From Alphaproteobacteria bacterium (GTDB taxonomy: Bacteria; Pseudomonadota; Alphaproteobacteria; UBA8366), in NCBI GenBank assembly GCA_018665505.1, contig JABJCS010000299.1:1-5282 (forward strand): 5,282 nt of DNA. The letters are read 5' to 3'. A program made the position numbers and the translations under genes. Positions 1 through 5,282 of the stretch are shown here, piece by piece (the stretch's first letter is position 1; every line of letters begins with the position of its first letter). A model generated the notes under the pieces. The model ran no database searches. It saw only the letters and a list, made by a program, of their open reading frames with translations, and had not been told where the DNA came from.

Positions 1-616
1 TGTGAACCATCACGCGGGGCGGCAAACGCAAGCTGACCCAGGGCTCCCAATCGGGATAGCCGACGCAGAGCCCGGCGACCGGGAAGACGTGGTTCGGCAG
101 TTCCAACATTTCTGCGATTTCCGCGACCGGCTCGCGCACGGCACTAATCGGGCACGTGACGAGCCCTTCCGCTTCGGCGGCCCGAATGAAGGCGGACATC
201 GCTAAGGCCGCGTCGACCGTCGGATTGAAGAACGTATCCAACTCCTCATGCGCGAGCTCCGTGCCGCGCAGCTCACAGACTTTACGAATACGCCGCCCAT
301 CGCCACAAAAGACGAGGAACACCGGCGCCTGCGCAATCCACGACATCGACGGAATCAGCTCCGCGACCCGGTCTTTCTTCGCCTGATCGTCGACATGCAA
401 CACTGCGTATTGCATCAGGTCCGACTTGGTCGGAATCGACAACGCCGCCGCGAACAGCAACTGCAAAAGCTCATCGTCGACCGGCTTATCCGCCCAGCGC
501 CGATGCGAGCGATGCGCCAATTGCCGAGCGATCTCTCCCTCCGCCGGGCGGTCCTTGCCAAGGTCGGTTTTCTCGCCGTAGCGCGCTTCGTAGAGATCGG
601 CCAGAGTTTCGGTCAT
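1..616 (-). CDS. Nitroreductase-family flavoprotein (3' part missing)
   Basis: First 205 residues of a gene that runs off the left edge with no stop. The family binds FMN, usually as a homodimer, and uses NAD(P)H to reduce nitro groups, quinones or other conjugated acceptors in the cytoplasm; the substrate here is unknown. Seen in the sequence: the N-terminal FMN phosphate motif HRSHRRW at about 35-41, a second flavin-contact stretch TKSDLMQY at 63-70, the family motif GLVTCPISAVR at 151-161, and FPVAGLCVGYP at 178-188, where nitroreductases have the strand before their C-terminal extension. The layout recalls NfsA-like enzymes, which are about 240-250 aa, so roughly 40-60 residues are probably missing; this is an estimate. 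The ATG at 616 is chosen because AGGAAGGA lies 7 bases upstream. It follows the hydrolase gene on the same strand after 128 bases, so it may belong to the same transcript or have its own promoter. The family call is firm; the specific function is not. Confidence 0.9.
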   Translation of the reverse strand, partial: MTETLADLYEARYGEKTDLGKDRPAEGEIARQLAHRSHRRWADKPVDDELLQLLFAAALSIPTKSDLMQYAVLHVDDQAKKDRVAELIPSMSWIAQAPVFLVFCGDGRRIRKVCELRGTELAHEELDTFFNPTVDAALAMSAFIRAAEAEGLVTCPISAVREPVAEIAEMLELPNHVFPVAGLCVGYPDWEPWVSLRLPPRVMVH

Positions 617-623
617 GTGATTG

Positions 624-630
624 TCCTTCC
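624..630 (-). promoter_or_regulatory. Ribosome binding site of the nitroreductase gene
   Basis: Read on the minus strand this is GGAAGGA, a strong Shine-Dalgarno match, 7 bases before the ATG at 616-614. It fixes the start of an open frame whose 3' end lies outside the window. Confidence 0.75.
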
Positions 631-662
631 TGCGATGTGCCAGAACTATAGCTCAAGCACTA

Positions 663-694
663 ATTCCGGATTCCCGCGATGCGTGCTCCGGAAT
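663..694. repeat. Short palindromic repeat between hydrolase and nitroreductase genes
   Basis: Perfect 8-bp inverted arms ATTCCGGA (663-670) and TCCGGAAT (687-694) enclose a 16-base centre that itself contains CGC-GAT-GCG. With the flanking bases to 697 it has the form GGATTCCCGC...GAATGAC, the same frame as the right arm of the larger palindrome at 2110-2181, so the two look like relatives in one dispersed repeat family. It lies 50 bases downstream of the hydrolase stop and would fold in RNA. No T-run follows it on the minus strand, so it is not a classical intrinsic terminator, although it could protect or define an mRNA 3' end. Confidence 0.7.
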
Positions 695-744
695 GACATG
701 AGTGGAATTGTCGCCTGAGACTGCGTAAGTGACCGGAAGCACAT

Positions 745-1506
745 TTAAGAAACCATCCGCTCCAAGAACGCGCCCATCTCCGCATCGAAACGCTCAGGGT
801 TGTCGATGTTAACCGCGTGCCCCGCGTTTGGCACCACGACCTTATGGCTACCGGCGATTTTGGCCTCCATATAGTCGCTCGCACCGATGAACGGCGTATC
901 GTCGGCACCCACCAACACCAATGTCGGCTTGTCGATGTCGGGGAGTGAGAAGATCACTTCCGAATTGTCGTGTGCCAGCATGCCGCGCGCCGCGTGGGCC
1001 AGGCCGCTCGCGTCGCGATGTTTCGCCAACAGAACTTCAAGACGGTCGCCGAACACGGAAAGGCCTTCACTCTCCAAACGCTCTGCCCGTCGCTCGGCCG
1101 TCTCGTTCCATTTCAGCCGCGCTTCGTCCTTCTTGAATCCAGGGCCGCAACCAAACAGCATCAAGGCTTCGCAACGCGCCGCGTGGACCCGGTGAAAGGC
1201 GAGCGTCGAATAACCGCCGAGCGAATGCCCGCCGATGATCGCGCTCTCCAGGCCGCATTCGTCCAATACCGCTGCCATATCAGCGACCGTGTGTTGCTTC
1301 GAGTAGAGCCCGGGGTCGTCCGGGTAATCGCTCTCCCCATGTCCGCGCATATCCCAGACGATGATGCGGTAGCGGTCCTTAAATGCCTCGATCTGGCCCT
1401 GCCACATCTGGCTGGTGGCGCTGTAGCCGTGGGAGAGCAGAATGGTCGGCCCCTCGCCGTGATCCTCGTAATAAAGCCGCACGCCATCGCGTGTCAGATA
1501 CGCCAT
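745..1506 (-). CDS. Alpha/beta-fold hydrolase
   Basis: Complete 253-aa serine hydrolase of the alpha/beta fold, close to the usual 250-280 aa for single-domain members such as enol-lactonases and esterases. Visible parts: the oxyanion-hole motif SHG at 25-27; WDMRGHGES at 51-59, typical of lipase/enol-lactonase-type members; the nucleophile elbow GHSLG at 93-97 with Ser95; a charged helical cap from about 120 to 185; the acid strand LVLVGADD at 196-203, with Asp203 the probable catalytic acid; and NAGHAVNIDNPERF at 227-240 with His230. The triad is therefore intact. There is no signal peptide, so it is probably cytoplasmic. The ATG at 1506 lies 2 bases after the soxG stop, and its Shine-Dalgarno lies within the end of soxG, so translational coupling to the sarcosine oxidase genes is likely. 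The substrate (ester, lactone, amide or C-C bond) cannot be read from the sequence. A role in freeing an N-methylated amino acid from a precursor is speculation from the neighbourhood. Confidence 0.93.
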   Translation of the reverse strand: MAYLTRDGVRLYYEDHGEGPTILLSHGYSATSQMWQGQIEAFKDRYRIIVWDMRGHGESDYPDDPGLYSKQHTVADMAAVLDECGLESAIIGGHSLGGYSTLAFHRVHAARCEALMLFGCGPGFKKDEARLKWNETAERRAERLESEGLSVFGDRLEVLLAKHRDASGLAHAARGMLAHDNSEVIFSLPDIDKPTLVLVGADDTPFIGASDYMEAKIAGSHKVVVPNAGHAVNIDNPERFDAEMGAFLERMVS

Positions 1507-1508
1507 CC

Positions 1509-2096
1509 CTACCCCTCCACTTCATAGCCGAATTCTTCCGCCGACACCGTCAACCAATGCCACATATTCGCCGAGTAGCTTCGCGGTACGTAAAGTTCGA
1601 AAGCTTCCGGACCGACCCTATGCAGCAACACGCCCGCATGTTCGACCATTGTGTGGGCGATGGCCTGTACGGGAAACGCATCGGTGTGCAGATCGACCGC
1701 GATACCTTTTATCAAGACACTTCGGGCTGCCTCGCCCTTGAGACGCAAGATCGTCCGGCTGTCCGAGAGGTCGAGCAGCATCGCGTCCTCATCCGTCGCG
1801 ACACCGTCGAAGCGCTTCATTAAAGCCGGGTCGTCGGCGGTAAACCACAGCCGCTCCGCTCCCGTCCAGATCACCGTCACCGTGTCGGCGACACTGGCAA
1901 TACCGAATGCGTTCGGAACGGTGCCACCCGCCGCAGCTGCAAGGCCCTTTGAGACGCTATCAAACGTGTCAGGCCACCCTGCCACTTGGACGATAGAACG
2001 ACCGCGCACTTCGGAGAGTGTGACGCTGGGACTGTCGCCCGCGCCATAGCGGCCCGGTTTGATGTGACTGGCGAGCTGGGAGCGGGCTTCAAGCAT
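1509..2096 (-). CDS. soxG: Sarcosine oxidase gamma subunit
   Basis: Smallest GcvT-like subunit of heterotetrameric sarcosine oxidase (SoxB-D-A-G). In the known structures it packs on the alpha subunit and carries no cofactor, so its role is structural. Recognised by its position after soxA and by the typical C-terminus YVPRSYSANMWHWL (about 169-182) ending EFGYEVEG; the middle has LLDLSDSRTILRLKGEAA, as expected for the family. From the ATG at 2096 the product is 195 aa, within the usual SoxG range of about 185-210. This start is preferred because GGGAG lies 8 bases upstream and because MLEARSQLASHIKPG resembles a normal SoxG N-terminus. The frame stays open upstream to a TTG at 2183, but those 29 codons are encoded almost wholly by a palindromic repeat and are probably not part of the protein. 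A third choice, the ATG at 2114-2112, would add 6 residues. The stop at 1509 is 2 bases from the downstream hydrolase start. Confidence 0.93.
   Translation of the reverse strand: MLEARSQLASHIKPGRYGAGDSPSVTLSEVRGRSIVQVAGWPDTFDSVSKGLAAAAGGTVPNAFGIASVADTVTVIWTGAERLWFTADDPALMKRFDGVATDEDAMLLDLSDSRTILRLKGEAARSVLIKGIAVDLHTDAFPVQAIAHTMVEHAGVLLHRVGPEAFELYVPRSYSANMWHWLTVSAEEFGYEVEG
1512..1518 (-). promoter_or_regulatory. Hydrolase ribosome binding site inside the soxG 3' end
   Basis: Minus-strand GGAGGGG lies in the last sense codons of soxG (Val-Glu-Gly), 5 bases before the hydrolase ATG. It supports that start and indicates that ribosomes ending on soxG can reinitiate on the hydrolase. Confidence 0.7.
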
Positions 2097-2104
2097 GCTT
2101 TTCG

Positions 2105-2109
2105 CTCCC
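2105..2109 (-). promoter_or_regulatory. Ribosome binding site deciding the soxG start
   Basis: Minus-strand GGGAG sits 8 bases before the ATG at 2096 and directly beside the outer end of the palindrome (2110). It supports the short soxG start over the in-frame TTG at 2183, which has no clear Shine-Dalgarno. The site stays outside the stem, so folding of the repeat would leave it accessible. Confidence 0.65.
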
Positions 2110-2181
2110 GTCATTCTCGCGAAGGCGGGAATCCATTCGGCAAGTCCAGTCAATCTGGATTCCCGCCTTCGCGAGAATGAC
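2110..2181. repeat. 72-bp palindromic repeat element between soxA and soxG
   Basis: Two perfectly complementary 26-base arms, 2110-2135 and 2156-2181, flank a 20-base centre. Each arm begins or ends GTCATTCTCGCG and contains GGCGGGAATCCA or its complement. Each arm is also an imperfect small hairpin by itself (ATTC-CGC with GCG-GAAT around CTTC), so the element looks like two inverted copies of one REP-like unit. Such units are widespread in proteobacteria and can be moved as non-autonomous pairs. It fills most of the 98-base gap between the soxA stop and the soxG start. No T-run follows on the minus strand, so it is not an intrinsic terminator; in mRNA it would form a very stable stem that could affect decay or the SoxA:SoxG ratio. 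Confidence 0.88.
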
Positions 2182-2194
2182 AATGGAATTAGAC

Positions 2195-5125
2195 CTAACC
2201 ACGTAACTTCTCCCCGTCCGGATCGACGAAATGCGGGGAGACAACTTCGACTTCGATGTTCTCTCCCTTCACCGTGCGGCAGGCGAACATGCGTGTGCCG
2301 TGCCGCTCCGTACCGTTAGAGACCAAGGCTAAGCCGATGTAATGGCCCAGTTCCGGGCTATAAGAGACCGACGTGATGTGACCTAACACGCCCGCCGCCG
2401 AAGGGTCGGCCGTCAATTCATCGAACGATCCCACATCGCGCACCGGGCGGTCGTGCGGATCGAACGGCGTCTCACGGATCAAGGAGCCGGAGTTGAGATT
2501 GAGGGAGCGGTCGACCGGAATGAGGCCGACCAAACAGTCGCGGCTCTCCTCCAGCAAAGCCGGTCGGTGCATCAGCACGCCGCCGACATAATGCTTCTTC
2601 TTGCTCGCCATGCGGCCGAGCCCGAGATCTTCCATACTCGTCTTGCCGTCCAACTCCGGCCCGGCGACATGGCCTTTCTCGATGCGGAGTGCGGCCATCG
2701 CTTCGGTCCCATAGGGCACAACATCGAAGGCTTGCCCGGCGTCCCAGACCCGCTCCCATAGTGCGTGGCCGTAGTCGGAGGTCGTGTATATCTCGTAGGC
2801 GAGTTCGCCCGAAAAACTGATACGAAAGATGCGTACCGGCGCGCCGTCGAGCGTGCCTTCGCGCACCCCCATGAAGGGCAGCGCTTCGTCCGACATATCG
2901 ATGTCTGTGCCGAGCGCGGCCAACAGCTCGCGGCTTTTCGGCCCGGCGACGGCAATGCCCGTCCATTGATCGCTGACCGACGTGAGATGCACCCGCAGCT
3001 CCGGCCAAGCCGTCTGCAGCAGCATTTCCATATGCGCCATGACCGGTCCCGCGTTCGCGGTCGTCGTTGTCATGAAATAGTGGTTCTCGGTTATGCGCGA
3101 CGTGGTGCCGTCATCAAAGACCATGCCGTCGTCGCGCATCATGATGCCGTAGCGCGCACGGCCCACCTTTAGGCTCGAGAACATATTAGCGTAGACCCGG
3201 TCGAGGAATTCCCCCGCGTCCGGCCCCTGCACATCGATCTTACCGAGACTGGTGACATCGACGATGCCGACCTGCTCGCGCACCTCTTTCGCTTCCCGGC
3301 GATAAGCCGCGTGAATGTCCTCGCCGTCCCTTGGGTAATAGCGAGGCCGCATCCAGAGGCCCGCTTCGACCATCACCGCGCCATGTTCCTCGTGCCAATC
3401 GTGGATGGGCGAGAAACGCTCCGGCACGAAATTGCGACCGACTTCGCCGCCCGCGACCGCACCCAAGGCTGTCGGCGTATAGGGTGGACGGAATGTCGTC
3501 GTCCCGACTTCCGGGATGGAAAGGCCGCGCGCTTCGGCCATCAAAGCTAGGCCCGCGATATTCGCCGTCTTGCCCTGATCCGTCGCCATGCCGAGCATGG
3601 TGTAGCGTTTTAGATGCTCGACCGAGACATAGCCTTCACGGTGGGCCAGTTCGATATCCTTCGTCGAGACGTCGTGCTGAAAATCGATGAACGCCTTTCC
3701 CATACCACCTTCCGGCTGGGGCACCTTCCAGAGCGCGCGGCTTGGCACTTCGTCCGTCCAGTCACCGGTGCTACCGCCAACCGCTTCCTGGTTCGGGCCC
3801 AACAGATCACCGGGCAGGAAAGCCTGTTTAGTGTCGTCGTATGTGGGGCGCCCGCCCTTATGGCTCATCAAGTGGACGACCGGCGACCACCCACCCGAGA
3901 TCGCCAAGAGGTCACAAGAGATGCGGCGCATCGGACCCGAGAGAGCTTTCCCATCCGATGATAATGCCGCGATCTCAACGGCGCGCAACTTTTGCCAACC
4001 TTTCGCCCGTTGCACCACCATCCCAGACAAAATTTCGATACCGGAGGCCCGAGCCTCTGCCGCTAACGCCTCAGGCACTTCGCTGCGCGCGTCGACCAAA
4101 GCGGTCACGTTCACACCGGACGATGCCAAGTCGATGGCTGCTTGATAGGCGCTATCGTTATTAGTGAAGACGACCGCGTTCCGTCCCGGCAACACGCCGA
4201 ACCGCTTCACATAGCCTTGCGCCGCCGAAGCCAACATGATGCCAGGCAGATCGTTGTTGCGAAACACCAGTGGGCGCTCCAGCGCACCGGTCGCGAAGAC
4301 GACGCGTTTGGCACGCACGACCCAGGATCGTTGGCGCGGCTGTCCTTCGGGCGGCACCGGCAGATGATCCGCCACCCGCTCGACCAACGCGAAGGAATTG
4401 CCGTCATACTGACCGAAGGCCGTCGTCCGGGTCATCACCGTGACGTTGTCCATTGCCGCCAGCGCATCGGCATCGGGCGTCGCCTGGCCGGTATTAGCGG
4501 CACTGCCGCCGAGCCACGCCATTTGTTCCACCAGCAAGACACGATTGCCCTTCTCACCCGCCGCGCGCGCCGCCGCGAGACCGGCGGGGCCGGAGCCGAC
4601 GACCAACACATCGCAGAAAGCGTGGGCGCGTTCGTAGCGGTCGGGATCGGGTTGATCGGGCGCGATGCCCATCCCCGCCGAACGCCGAATAATACGCTCG
4701 TAGACCGGCTCCCAGAATGATGCCGGCCACATGAAGGTCTTATAATAGAAACCCGCTACCAAGATCGACGACAACAGATCGTTGACGCTCATCACGTCGA
4801 GGCCGAGCGACGGCCAGCGATTTTGGCTTTCGGCCACAAGCCCGTCGTAAATCTCCACCATCGTCGCCGGTACATTCGGCTCCCGACGTGCGCCCTGGCG
4901 CATTGTGATCAATGCGTTCGGCTCTTCCGGTCCGGTCGCGAACAAGCCGCGCGGTCGGTGAAACTTGAAGCTGCGAGCGAGCAGGCGAACGCCATTCGCC
5001 ATCAAGGCAGAGGCCAGGGTGTCTCCCGCATAACCTTCGTAAGATCGCCCATCGAAGGTGAAGCGTATGGATTGCTCCCTGTCCACGGCACCGCCGTTGG
5101 AGTGACGGAATTTTTGCCCAGCCAT
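2195..5125 (-). CDS. soxA: Sarcosine oxidase alpha subunit
   Basis: Complete 976-aa large subunit, near the usual 960-1010 aa. The enzyme oxidises sarcosine to glycine; the beta subunit holds FAD, FMN sits at the alpha/beta interface, and the alpha subunit binds NAD+ and carries the tetrahydrofolate site that captures the methyl carbon as 5,10-methylene-THF. Domains in order: a ferredoxin-like N-terminal domain, about 16-100, with DTLASALMANGV and RSFKFHRPRG but no cysteines, so no iron-sulfur cluster, as in other SoxA proteins; a dinucleotide-binding domain from about 171 with VVGSGPAGLAAA (G177-x-G179-xx-G182), E200, and ATG at 278-280; a second nucleotide-binding segment around 311-345; the SoxA link region with SGGWSP (410-415) and ATDQGKTANIAGLALMAE (514-531); and a GcvT-like aminomethyltransferase domain, about 575-970, with GIVDVTSLGKIDVQGPDA (620-637) and RISFSGELAYEIY (768-780). 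The ATG at 5125 has GGAGG 8 bases upstream and lies one base after the soxD stop, so it is translationally coupled to soxD. No frameshift or missing domain is seen. Confidence 0.97.
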   Translation of the reverse strand: MAGQKFRHSNGGAVDREQSIRFTFDGRSYEGYAGDTLASALMANGVRLLARSFKFHRPRGLFATGPEEPNALITMRQGARREPNVPATMVEIYDGLVAESQNRWPSLGLDVMSVNDLLSSILVAGFYYKTFMWPASFWEPVYERIIRRSAGMGIAPDQPDPDRYERAHAFCDVLVVGSGPAGLAAARAAGEKGNRVLLVEQMAWLGGSAANTGQATPDADALAAMDNVTVMTRTTAFGQYDGNSFALVERVADHLPVPPEGQPRQRSWVVRAKRVVFATGALERPLVFRNNDLPGIMLASAAQGYVKRFGVLPGRNAVVFTNNDSAYQAAIDLASSGVNVTALVDARSEVPEALAAEARASGIEILSGMVVQRAKGWQKLRAVEIAALSSDGKALSGPMRRISCDLLAISGGWSPVVHLMSHKGGRPTYDDTKQAFLPGDLLGPNQEAVGGSTGDWTDEVPSRALWKVPQPEGGMGKAFIDFQHDVSTKDIELAHREGYVSVEHLKRYTMLGMATDQGKTANIAGLALMAEARGLSIPEVGTTTFRPPYTPTALGAVAGGEVGRNFVPERFSPIHDWHEEHGAVMVEAGLWMRPRYYPRDGEDIHAAYRREAKEVREQVGIVDVTSLGKIDVQGPDAGEFLDRVYANMFSSLKVGRARYGIMMRDDGMVFDDGTTSRITENHYFMTTTTANAGPVMAHMEMLLQTAWPELRVHLTSVSDQWTGIAVAGPKSRELLAALGTDIDMSDEALPFMGVREGTLDGAPVRIFRISFSGELAYEIYTTSDYGHALWERVWDAGQAFDVVPYGTEAMAALRIEKGHVAGPELDGKTSMEDLGLGRMASKKKHYVGGVLMHRPALLEESRDCLVGLIPVDRSLNLNSGSLIRETPFDPHDRPVRDVGSFDELTADPSAAGVLGHITSVSYSPELGHYIGLALVSNGTERHGTRMFACRTVKGENIEVEVVSPHFVDPDGEKLRG

Positions 5126-5126
5126 C

Positions 5127-5282
5127 TCAAACGCCTCCGCTCGAAGACGGTTTCGCGAATTTCACGCTCGATACGTCATGCGTGACCGTATCCCGCTCTA
5201 CCACCAGCCACTGACGGCAGCCGTGCGAATGATGCCAATATTCCGTATGCGCGCCCTTTGGATTGTCGCGGATGTAGACGAA
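5127..5282 (-). CDS. soxD: Sarcosine oxidase delta subunit (5' part missing)
   Basis: Last 51 residues and stop of soxD; the 5' end lies beyond the right edge. SoxD is a small (about 85-110 aa) subunit of heterotetrameric sarcosine oxidase that binds a structural zinc ion. The visible part begins FVYIRDNPKGAHTEYWHH, continues SHGCRQWLVVERDTVTHDV, and ends with the low-complexity tail SSSGGV; RDNPKG, WxH...GCRxW and ERDTVTH are typical of the family. By comparison with known structures, the His and Cys four residues apart (18 and 22 of the visible part) should be two of the four zinc ligands; the other two, an N-terminal Cys pair, are outside the window. The TGA stop is one base before the soxA ATG, and the soxA Shine-Dalgarno GGAGG (5134-5138) lies in the Gly-Gly codons of this tail, so the two genes are coupled. 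soxB would be expected upstream. Confidence 0.93.
   Translation of the reverse strand, partial: FVYIRDNPKGAHTEYWHHSHGCRQWLVVERDTVTHDVSSVKFAKPSSSGGV

Noticed and set aside
645..650. Minus-strand TATAGT as a possible -10 box for the nitroreductase gene
   Set aside because: No acceptable -35 hexamer is found 16-18 bases upstream; that position falls in the palindrome. A single hexamer is too weak to call a promoter.
248..718. 156-aa plus-strand open frame
   Set aside because: It runs antisense to the nitroreductase and then through the short palindrome; its C-terminal part is repeat-encoded, and no family is recognisable.
970..1527. 185-aa plus-strand open frame opposite the hydrolase
   Set aside because: It covers the catalytic motifs of a clear alpha/beta hydrolase on the other strand and has no family features or good ribosome binding site that I can see.
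2110..2181. Intrinsic transcription terminator after soxA
   Set aside because: The stem is strong, but no T-run follows on the minus strand, and soxG, needed for the same complex, lies directly downstream.
4142..4720. 192-aa plus-strand open frame opposite soxA
   Set aside because: It lies wholly within the well-conserved soxA coding frame, shows no recognisable domain, and its length is explained by the high-G+C antisense frame of a real gene.
2825..5080. Possible iron-sulfur cluster in the N-terminal ferredoxin-like domain of SoxA
   Set aside because: The first 170 residues contain no cysteine, which is normal for sarcosine oxidase alpha subunits, so neither a cluster nor a novel variant is supported.

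Overview
The window carries one continuous minus-strand gene run from a proteobacterium, most likely an alphaproteobacterium. I infer this from the high but not extreme G+C, the tightly packed soxD-soxA-soxG order, and intergenic palindromes of the 'ATTCCCGC...GAATGAC' type, which are scattered through many proteobacterial genomes. The lineage call is an inference; no phylogenetic marker is present.

Layout in transcription order, high to low coordinates: (1) 5282-5127, the C-terminal end of soxD, the zinc-binding delta subunit of heterotetrameric sarcosine oxidase; (2) 5125-2195, complete soxA, the alpha subunit (976 aa); (3) 2194-2097, a 98-bp spacer mostly filled by a 72-bp palindromic repeat with perfect 26-bp arms; (4) 2096-1509, soxG, the gamma subunit (195 aa from the start chosen here; an in-frame TTG would extend it 29 codons through the palindrome); (5) 1506-745, an alpha/beta-fold hydrolase (253 aa) beginning 2 bases after the soxG stop; (6) 744-617, a 128-bp spacer with a shorter related palindrome; (7) 616-1, the first 205 residues of a nitroreductase-family flavoprotein cut by the left edge. 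All genes lie on the minus strand. No RNA gene, CRISPR array, transposase or prophage gene is visible.

How the genes work together: SoxA, SoxD and SoxG, with SoxB presumably just beyond the right edge, form the tetrameric enzyme that oxidatively demethylates sarcosine to glycine, passing the methyl carbon to tetrahydrofolate as 5,10-methylene-THF and making hydrogen peroxide. This is the last step of choline/glycine betaine/creatinine breakdown. The closely coupled hydrolase and the downstream nitroreductase are not among the usual sox partners known to me (glyA, folD, purU), so this locus may process a sarcosine precursor or another N-methyl compound. That is a hypothesis only. I see no clearly undescribed system here; the most noteworthy features are the palindrome inside the sox operon and the unusual downstream partners.
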